The position numbers and the translations under genes are program-made. A stretch of DNA of 9,848 bases from an uncultured Elusimicrobiales bacterium (GTDB taxonomy: Bacteria > Elusimicrobiota > Elusimicrobia > Elusimicrobiales > Elusimicrobiaceae), in the NCBI GenBank assembly GCA_905235355.1, contig CAJOLM010000036.1:1-9848 (forward strand), written 5' to 3'. Positions 5,855 to 9,848 of the stretch are shown here, one piece after another. Every line of letters begins with the position of its first letter. The first letter of the stretch is position 1. A model generated the notes under the pieces. It saw nothing but the letters and a program-made list of their open reading frames with translations, made no database searches and had not been told where the DNA came from.

Positions 5855-7045
5855 CTACTCAATGATTTTGGTGACTACACCAGCACCCACTGTGTGACCG
5901 CCTTCGCGGATAGCGAAGCGCAAGCCTTCTTCCATAGCAACAGGGGTGATTAGTTTCACTTCAATTTCGGCGTTGTCGCCCGGCATGATCATTTCTTGTT
6001 TGAAATTGAGTTCGCCGGTCACGTCGGTGGTGCGCAAGTAGAATTGCGGTTTATAACCCGGGGTTAACGGGGTATGGCGGCCGCCTTCTTCTTTCTTCAA
6101 GATGTATACTTGGCCCATGAAGTGTTTGTGCGGGGTGATGGATTTCGGAGCAGCCAACACCTGACCGCGTTCTACTTGGTTCTTTTCAATACCGCGCAGC
6201 AAGATACCTACGTTATCGCCGGCGATACCTTCGTCCAAGAGTTTGCGGAACATTTCAATACCGGTAGCAACGGTGCTCAGGTTGTCGCGGAAACCGATGA
6301 TTTCCAACGCATCACCTACGTGCACCTTACCGCGTTCAATACGACCGGTGGCTACTGTACCACGACCCGTAATAGAGAACACGTCTTCTACAGCCATGAG
6401 GAACGGCTTGTCGGTATCGCGTTTCGGCTCAGGGATCCAAGAATCCAACGCTTCCATTAAGCGGTGGATGCAGGGTTCGCCCAGTTCGCCGCTGTCGCCT
6501 TCAATAGCTTTCAAGGCAGAACCGCGGACGATAGGCGTATTGTCACCGTCAAATTCGTATTTGGACAACAGTTCGCGGATTTCCATTTCTACCAAATCCA
6601 ACATTTCTTTGTCGTCCATCAAATCTACTTTGTTCAAGAATACGACGAGTTTAGGTACGTTTACCTGTTTGGCGAGCAGCACGTGTTCGCGGGTTTGCGG
6701 CATCGGGCCGTCTACAGCGGAAACCACCAAGATAGCGCCGTCCATTTGGGCAGCACCGGTGATCATGTTCTTAATATAGTCAGCATGTCCCGGGCAGTCA
6801 ATGTGCGCATAGTGGCGTTTTTCAGATTCGTATTCTACGTGAGAAACAGCAACCGTCACGATTTTGGAAGCGTCACGCACCACACCGCCTTTGGCGATGT
6901 CGGTGTAAGCCATAGCTTTGGCTTTACCTTCTTTGGCTAATACTTTCGTAATAGCGGTGGTAAGAGTCGTCTTACCGTGGTCCACGTGACCAATCGTACC
7001 GACGTTCACGTGCGGTTTGCTGCGGGAAAATTTTTCCTTTGCCAT
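5855..7045 (-). CDS. tuf: Elongation factor Tu
   Basis: This 396-residue protein is full length. It has P-loop GHVDHGKT (19-26), G3 DCPGH (83-87), G4 NKVD (138-141), SALKA (176-180), then beta-barrel domains 2 and 3 including GRGTVATGR and IREGGHTVGAGVV. EF-Tu brings aminoacyl-tRNA to the ribosome. Switch I is unusual: the near-universal RGITI block is replaced by KIVTV (61-65) in RDASKIVTVAVSHVEYE (in part). The key threonine is retained at 64. Similar variants are recalled from some Verrucomicrobia. AGGAGA at 7055-7060 is a good ribosome site 9 bases before the ATG. It follows tRNA-Gly and tRNA-Thr in one operon. Confidence 0.97.
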   Translation of the reverse strand: MAKEKFSRSKPHVNVGTIGHVDHGKTTLTTAITKVLAKEGKAKAMAYTDIAKGGVVRDASKIVTVAVSHVEYESEKRHYAHIDCPGHADYIKNMITGAAQMDGAILVVSAVDGPMPQTREHVLLAKQVNVPKLVVFLNKVDLMDDKEMLDLVEMEIRELLSKYEFDGDNTPIVRGSALKAIEGDSGELGEPCIHRLMEALDSWIPEPKRDTDKPFLMAVEDVFSITGRGTVATGRIERGKVHVGDALEIIGFRDNLSTVATGIEMFRKLLDEGIAGDNVGILLRGIEKNQVERGQVLAAPKSITPHKHFMGQVYILKKEEGGRHTPLTPGYKPQFYLRTTDVTGELNFKQEMIMPGDNAEIEVKLITPVAMEEGLRFAIREGGHTVGAGVVTKIIE

Positions 7046-7099
7046 TTGATTAGTTCTCCTGTTTTTAGTTTACAACTTTGTTTTTATTTTTTTAAAACA

Positions 7100-7172
7100 A
7101 GCTGGGGATGGGAATCGAACCCACGACCTTCTCCTTACCATGGAGATGCTCTACCAGCTGAGCTACCCCAGC
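7100..7172 (-). tRNA. tRNA-Thr (anticodon GGT)
   Basis: The cloverleaf is complete: acceptor GCTGGGG/CCCCAGC, D arm GCTCAGCTGGTAGAGC, anticodon stem TCTCC/GGAGA with loop ATGGTAA (anticodon GGT), and T arm with GTGGG-TTCGATT-CCCAT. The discriminator is T and no CCA is encoded. It lies 54 bases upstream of tuf, matching the widespread tRNA-Thr-tuf linkage. Confidence 0.97.
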
Positions 7173-7216
7173 ATGCGGCCGAAGCCTAAATACTTGCCGT
7201 CCGTTCCGTTAAAAAA

Positions 7217-7287
7217 AGCGGGCGATGGGAATCGAACCCACGTGACCAGCTTGGAAGGCTGACGTTCTACCATTGAACTACGCCCGC
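7217..7287 (-). tRNA. tRNA-Gly (anticodon TCC)
   Basis: The cloverleaf is complete: acceptor GCGGGCG/CGCCCGC, D arm GTTCAATGGTAGAAC, anticodon loop CTTCCAA (anticodon TCC), and T arm GTGGG-TTCGATT-CCCAT. The discriminator is T, no CCA is encoded, and a T run follows. It is the first gene of the operon; a promoter lies about 18 bases upstream. Confidence 0.97.
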
Positions 7288-7304
7288 AGAACGGCGTCCT
7301 ATAC

Positions 7305-7333
7305 ATTATACAAAAAATATAATCTTTTGGGAA
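7305..7333 (-). promoter_or_regulatory. Promoter P2 next to tRNA-Gly
   Basis: On the minus strand a perfect TATAAT (7305-7310) is preceded, at 17-bp spacing, by TTCCCA (7328-7333, 4 of 6 matches to TTGACA). The predicted start is near 7298, about 10 bases before the tRNA. Confidence 0.6.
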
Positions 7334-7377
7334 ATGTTTTCCGCCGTGGGACGCAGCGCAGTACAACGGATAGGTAT

Positions 7378-7386
7378 ATTATAGCA
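7378..7386 (-). promoter_or_regulatory. Promoter P1 of the tRNA-Gly/tuf operon
   Basis: On the minus strand TGCTATAAT followed by ATA forms an extended -10 identical in its core to those of rplU and tRNA-Cys. The predicted start is near 7371. It lies 73 bases upstream of P2, so the operon may have tandem promoters. No gene is seen between P1 and tRNA-Gly. Confidence 0.6.
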
Positions 7387-7473
7387 AAAAAGGATAGCCG
7401 CACAAAAGAGTTTTTTGTACCCGACGGAAATTTACTTTTTTTAGGCGTATTTTATTTAGGTCCAAATTACCCC

Positions 7474-7501
7474 TTGAAATTTTTTCATTTTCCTTTATAC
7501 T
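7474..7501 (+). promoter_or_regulatory. Promoter of a candidate small RNA
   Basis: TTGAAA (7474-7479) and TATACT (7496-7501) are separated by 16 bases, a good sigma-70 pattern, with AT-rich sequence upstream. The predicted start is 7508-7510, exactly where a 5' helix begins. No coding region follows. Confidence 0.6.
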
Positions 7502-7507
7502 ACTGGT

Positions 7508-7604
7508 AAGGGGAGACCATTACAGGGCCTATTTAAAGGTTATACTCCAGGAGGAGACGGTCTCCCTTCTTTGTTGGCAAATTTCCCGCGGCAGCGGGAT
7601 TTTT
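7508..7604 (+). ncRNA. Candidate small RNA of about 97 nt, family unknown
   Basis: The stretch has its own promoter, a 5'-end helix and a terminator but no open frame with a usable start. AGGGGAGACC (7509-7518) pairs with GGTCTCCCTT (7559-7568), 10 bp with one G-U, enclosing 40 nt. Inside are a weak hairpin (7526-7541), the Shine-Dalgarno-like AGGAGG (7549-7554), and GGAGAC (7553-7558). GGAGA can pair with TCTCC (7561-7565) as an alternative to the long helix. A terminator stem ends the RNA. It does not look like SRP RNA, 6S, tmRNA, RNase P RNA or 5S rRNA. It could be a trans-acting regulator, a ribosome-binding decoy or an unrecognised riboswitch remnant. The call is inferred from sequence alone. 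Confidence 0.5.
7584..7604 (+). terminator. Terminator of the candidate small RNA
   Basis: TCCCGC (7584-7589) pairs with GCGGGA (7594-7599) around a GGCA loop, followed by five T residues (7600-7604). The stem is short but GC-rich. No protein gene ends upstream, so its presence supports a non-coding transcript. Confidence 0.6.
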
Positions 7605-7671
7605 GTTGGACTGGTTTTGTGTGGAGAGCAAGCAGGTGCATGCAAGGCGGTATGCAAGAGGGCGCGGTTTT

Positions 7672-7680
7672 TGCTATAAT
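7672..7680 (+). promoter_or_regulatory. Extended -10 promoter of tRNA-Cys
   Basis: TGCTATAAT followed by ATA matches the rplU and tuf-operon P1 promoters. The predicted start is near 7687, giving a 20-nt leader before the tRNA. The -35 region is weak. Confidence 0.7.
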
Positions 7681-7706
7681 ATAGGTACAATTTAAGCTGT
7701 TGTGTC

Positions 7707-7778
7707 GGTGCGGTGGCCAAGTGGTAAGGCGAGAGTCTGCAAAACTCTTATTCGTGGGTTCGATTCCCACCCGCACCT
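7707..7778 (+). tRNA. tRNA-Cys (anticodon GCA)
   Basis: The cloverleaf is complete: acceptor GGTGCGG/CCGCACC, D arm GCCAAGTGGTAAGGC, anticodon stem AGAGT/ACTCT with loop CTGCAAA (anticodon GCA), and T arm GTGGG-TTCGATT-CCCAC. The discriminator is T and no CCA is encoded. It stands alone with its own promoter and terminator. Its last bases are copied 208 bp downstream. Confidence 0.97.
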
Positions 7779-7784
7779 TTTTTT
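7762..7784 (+). repeat. Direct repeat, copy 1 (tRNA-Cys 3' end)
   Basis: These 23 bases, starting GATTCCCACCCGCACC and ending in seven T, cover the tRNA-Cys 3' half of the T arm, the acceptor strand and the T run. An exact copy lies at 7970-7992. A tRNA 3' end is the usual attachment core for tyrosine-recombinase elements. Confidence 0.9.
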
Positions 7785-7969
7785 ATTAAATAGAAACCGC
7801 CGAAAGGTGGTTTTTATTTTAATAAAAAAGTGAGAGGAGCAACACCAACTGCTTGGTGTTGCGTCGGGAACCGAAAGGCGCAGCGATGTACGAGTTTTGC
7901 CGCCAGGCAAAGGTGAGTACCGCGAGCCCGGACTGCAGGCATTTTGCGTTAGCAAAATGACCGGAAGGA
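7785..7969. other. Hairpin-rich segment between the two tRNA-Cys tail copies
   Basis: This 185-bp stretch has no credible gene. Besides the tRNA-Cys terminator it holds three clean hairpins: a perfect 10-bp stem with loop CTGC (7839-7862), a 6-bp TTTGCC/GGCAAA stem with loop GCCA (7896-7911), and an 8-bp CATTTTGC/GCAAAATG stem with loop GTTA (7940-7959), flanked by CCGG on both sides (7928-7931 and 7961-7964). It may be a decayed or miniature integrated element or a structured RNA. No integrase is present. Confidence 0.55.
7794..7820. terminator. Terminator after tRNA-Cys
   Basis: AAACCGCC (7794-7801) pairs with GGTGGTTT (7806-7813), one G-U pair, around a GAAA tetraloop, then TT-A-TTTT follows. 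A flanking near-perfect AT-rich inverted repeat (about 7777-7790 with 7816-7830) lengthens the hairpin and would let it work in both directions. Confidence 0.8.
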
Positions 7970-7992
7970 GATTCCCACCCGCACCTTTTTTT
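7970..7992 (+). repeat. Direct repeat, copy 2 (displaced tRNA-Cys tail)
   Basis: This is an exact 23-bp copy of 7762-7784. No tRNA body precedes it, so it is a partial tRNA fragment, as left at the far end of an element inserted into a tRNA gene. Confidence 0.9.
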
Positions 7993-8039
7993 CGTCCCAA
8001 AAAGTTTTATTTCGTTGTTGCTCACTCGGTCGAATACCT

Positions 8040-8055
8040 CGGCGCTACCGCGCCG
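8040..8055. repeat. GC-rich hairpin downstream of the 525-residue gene
   Basis: CGGCGC (8040-8045) pairs with GCGCCG (8050-8055) around a 4-nt loop. It lies 24 bases after the stop of the minus-strand gene, but no T run follows, so it is not a clear terminator. GAGCAACA at 7837-7844 recurs inverted at 8016-8023, which may tie this stretch to the hairpin segment. Confidence 0.45.
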
Positions 8056-8079
8056 CTGCGCATAGTATACTTCCCCTAA

Positions 8080-9657
8080 TTAATAAGCCAGTTGATTGGC
8101 GCGTTTAGTAGAAGATGTGTCTGAAGTTACGGCTGCTGCCATGCCACCCGCAGCGACCACTTTCCATCCGGCTTTTTTCATAAAACTTTTAATGCCGGCC
8201 TTGCTCACTTGCACCACATGACGGCTGGAGAATTGTACCGCGGCCAAACTCATAAGGGCCTCTGCCGACAGATGGTTTACCACCACTTTGGTAGCCGTTT
8301 TACCGACAACCCCTATCCCTTTAATCGTGACACCTAAAATCTTACCGATAATTTCCCACTCTGCAGCCACTTCGGTTCCGCCTTGTATCGTTGTAAATAC
8401 CACATAAGCCGAATAATGCTTTTTTATTTTTTGATACAGATCCTGCTGCAACGCGGTTTCTTCGCGCTCCCATCCGTTTAAACTCGCCCCATCAAACAAG
8501 ATTTTTCCATTACGCATGGCGTGCAAAGGCACGAACAGATAATATTTAAATCCTGCCGGGGAGGTGGCTAATTTTCTTTCTACAAATTGTCTCATATCGC
8601 GGGCCCCTTCCGACAAATCTTCCCGGCTGGCATAAGACATAGAAATGGCTTGCACCAGTAAAGCCAAAATTTGATGTTTGCGTCCATTATCAGAATTAGC
8701 CCAATGACCGCGCCCATCTGTACCCGGCGTAGGATGATGCAAGTAAAAAGATTCTGCACGATCAGAAAAACGCTGTCCCTCGTCACCGCGGCCAATCGCA
8801 TTGAGACTGCCTGTTGTTATCATGCTTTTGAGAAAAGAAGAATCATCTTTCGTGGAAAACCAATTGTTAACCTGGGAGAATAAAGACAGCAACACGCTTT
8901 GATTACTTTTATAATTGCCTTTGATATGTGGAGAAAAATAGTCGGCCTTTTCTGCTTGTAACCAATCATACGCAGCAATTACATTTTCCAATTTTTGTTC
9001 AAAGTCTAAACGCTCACGCCGCGTCATCCCATATACTTCGTCCGGATTGGCACCTTCTAAATCCATTGCGATATTACTCAATACCACGGCAGCCCAAACA
9101 CCTTCCCGGCCTGTACTGGTGCGCAACGCAGCATGGCTTACTTGTTCAAATGCCCAGTTTTGCACCATAGTATGCGTTTGCAAATTATACCCCAAACCAA
9201 CCGCGGTCATAGCATAGAAAGAATAAATAGGAAAATCAGCAGAATCTTCATCATAGGGTGCGTAAGCAAGCCGGTCTAATACTTCGCGCTTCAATATGCC
9301 CTGACAACCTGACCCGGAAAAATCTGCATAAACACCACCATAAGCTAATTCCGAAGCGGTATCAATATCTAGTGTTTTCACATATTCGGTATCTGCCACT
9401 ATAGCGGCGAATTGGCAACCATTTATTTGGCCCACATCATCCAACTGGTCAAAAATTAAATCTGCTGTTAAATGTCCGCGGGACGGAGTCTTTTGCTGCT
9501 CAGCTATTTTTTGTAAACGAGCAGACAAGTTTTCTTCCTGTTTTTGGGTGGGGGCAACAAACCGAGTATTGCCCGCAAACAAGGCCGCTCCTTGCGCCAA
9601 GGCACAGTAAGCACAGAAAGCAATCAAACCCACACATAAAATTAATTTCTTATACAT
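8080..9657 (-). CDS. Exported protein of unknown function, 525 residues
   Basis: No family was recognised. Residues 1-21 form a signal peptide: MYKK, a hydrophobic run, then an ALA-type cleavage site before Gln22. It is not a clear lipoprotein. The mature protein has only two cysteines, Cys81 and Cys118, likely a disulfide. A His/Gly-rich stretch, about 307-328 (LHHPTPGTDGRGHW and beyond), could bind metal or form a loop. Near the C-terminus is a hydrophobic Gly/Val-rich segment (about 438-462) and a second short one (499-511), so the end may insert in or touch a membrane. The middle (170-260) is rich in predicted helices. AGAGGAC at 9661-9667 is a good ribosome site. It is transcribed alone. 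An envelope or secreted role is inferred from the signal peptide only. Confidence 0.85.
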   Translation of the reverse strand: MYKKLILCVGLIAFCAYCALAQGAALFAGNTRFVAPTQKQEENLSARLQKIAEQQKTPSRGHLTADLIFDQLDDVGQINGCQFAAIVADTEYVKTLDIDTASELAYGGVYADFSGSGCQGILKREVLDRLAYAPYDEDSADFPIYSFYAMTAVGLGYNLQTHTMVQNWAFEQVSHAALRTSTGREGVWAAVVLSNIAMDLEGANPDEVYGMTRRERLDFEQKLENVIAAYDWLQAEKADYFSPHIKGNYKSNQSVLLSLFSQVNNWFSTKDDSSFLKSMITTGSLNAIGRGDEGQRFSDRAESFYLHHPTPGTDGRGHWANSDNGRKHQILALLVQAISMSYASREDLSEGARDMRQFVERKLATSPAGFKYYLFVPLHAMRNGKILFDGASLNGWEREETALQQDLYQKIKKHYSAYVVFTTIQGGTEVAAEWEIIGKILGVTIKGIGVVGKTATKVVVNHLSAEALMSLAAVQFSSRHVVQVSKAGIKSFMKKAGWKVVAAGGMAAAVTSDTSSTKRANQLAY

Positions 9658-9848
9658 TTTGTCCTCTTAACATAGTATCGCAAAAATAAGCTTTTACGCC
9701 CAGGGCCGTTGGGCCCAGGCCAGTTGTTTTTTGGACCTATATCAAATCTGGGTCTAATAGAACTTTGTGTTGGTAACAGTGTCTAATTTAGGGATTCAGA
9801 CAGTAACTTTTTTATCAGTTTAATCCGTCTTTCTCTGATTAACCCCGA
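9658..9848. other. Non-coding upstream region with GC-rich hairpin
   Basis: No gene is seen here. GGGCC (9703-9707) pairs with GGCCC (9712-9716) around GTTG and extends by two pairs past an A-A mismatch. GCCCAGG is directly repeated (9698-9704 and 9713-9719). Six T residues lie 7 bases beyond on the plus strand (9727-9732), so it might be a weak plus-strand terminator. GTCTAAT occurs at 9752-9758 and 9781-9787. A possible minus-strand -10, TACTAT, lies at 9672-9677 but is not convincing. Confidence 0.4.

Noticed and set aside
3545..6940. Many plus-strand open frames opposite rplA, rplK, nusG and tuf
   Set aside because: They are antisense shadows of highly conserved genes, with no promoters or ribosome sites of their own.
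7163..7366. Open frame across tRNA-Gly (GRSSMVERQPSKLV)
   Set aside because: This is the well-known false translation of a tRNA-Gly gene; no ribosome site.
7508..7604. SRP RNA, 6S RNA or 5S rRNA at the candidate small RNA
   Set aside because: None of the conserved SRP loop, open 6S bubble or 5S end-pairing patterns is seen.
7762..7992. CRISPR-like array
   Set aside because: Only two repeat copies, and the repeat is the tRNA-Cys tail.
7540..8025. Several minus-strand open frames across tRNA-Cys and its tail copy (CGWESNPRI and similar)
   Set aside because: They are tRNA read in the antisense; the frames overlap hairpins and the repeat and lack ribosome sites.
9697..9732. Terminator of a plus-strand gene
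   Set aside because: No plus-strand gene ends here, the stem has a mismatch and the T run is 7 bases away; kept only as part of the non-coding region.

Overview
The window looks like bacterial chromosome carrying two core translation gene clusters separated by accessory secreted-protein genes. The lineage is not certain. The best guess is a gut-type member of Elusimicrobiota or a relative in or near the PVC group. This rests on moderate GC, an EF-Tu with a non-standard switch I, a Lys/Ala-rich tail on L27, and secreted proteins without recognised relatives. It is an inference from style, not from a search.

Layout: (1) 1-2409, plus strand: an extended -10 promoter with a perfect inverted repeat just behind it, then rplU (L21), rpmA (L27 with an unusual basic tail), a strong terminator, obgE, and a two-way terminator. 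(2) 2401-3393, minus strand: a trypsin-like serine protease with an N-terminal export or anchor segment and a possible leaderless start. (3) 3484-7386, minus strand: one long translation operon read as tRNA-Gly, tRNA-Thr, tuf, rpmG, tRNA-Trp, secE, nusG, rplK, rplA, closed by a terminator. rplJ-rplL-rpoB-rpoC do not follow. GC-rich hairpins sit in three of its gene gaps. (4) 7387-8079: a non-coding hub between divergent transcripts. It holds a candidate small RNA with its own promoter and terminator, tRNA-Cys with its own promoter, and a 23-bp direct copy of the tRNA-Cys 3' end 208 bp downstream, with several hairpins between the copies. (5) 8080-9657, minus strand: a 525-residue exported protein of unknown function. 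(6) 9658-9848: non-coding.

The conserved genes supply ribosome parts (L21, L27, L33, L11, L1), ribosome assembly (ObgE), elongation (EF-Tu with three tRNAs), transcription elongation (NusG) and protein export (SecE). Three promoters on two strands share the same TGCTATAATATA core, which suggests one strong housekeeping promoter type in this genome. The least explained parts are the candidate small RNA at 7508-7604 and the tRNA-Cys tail duplication with its hairpin array at 7762-7992.
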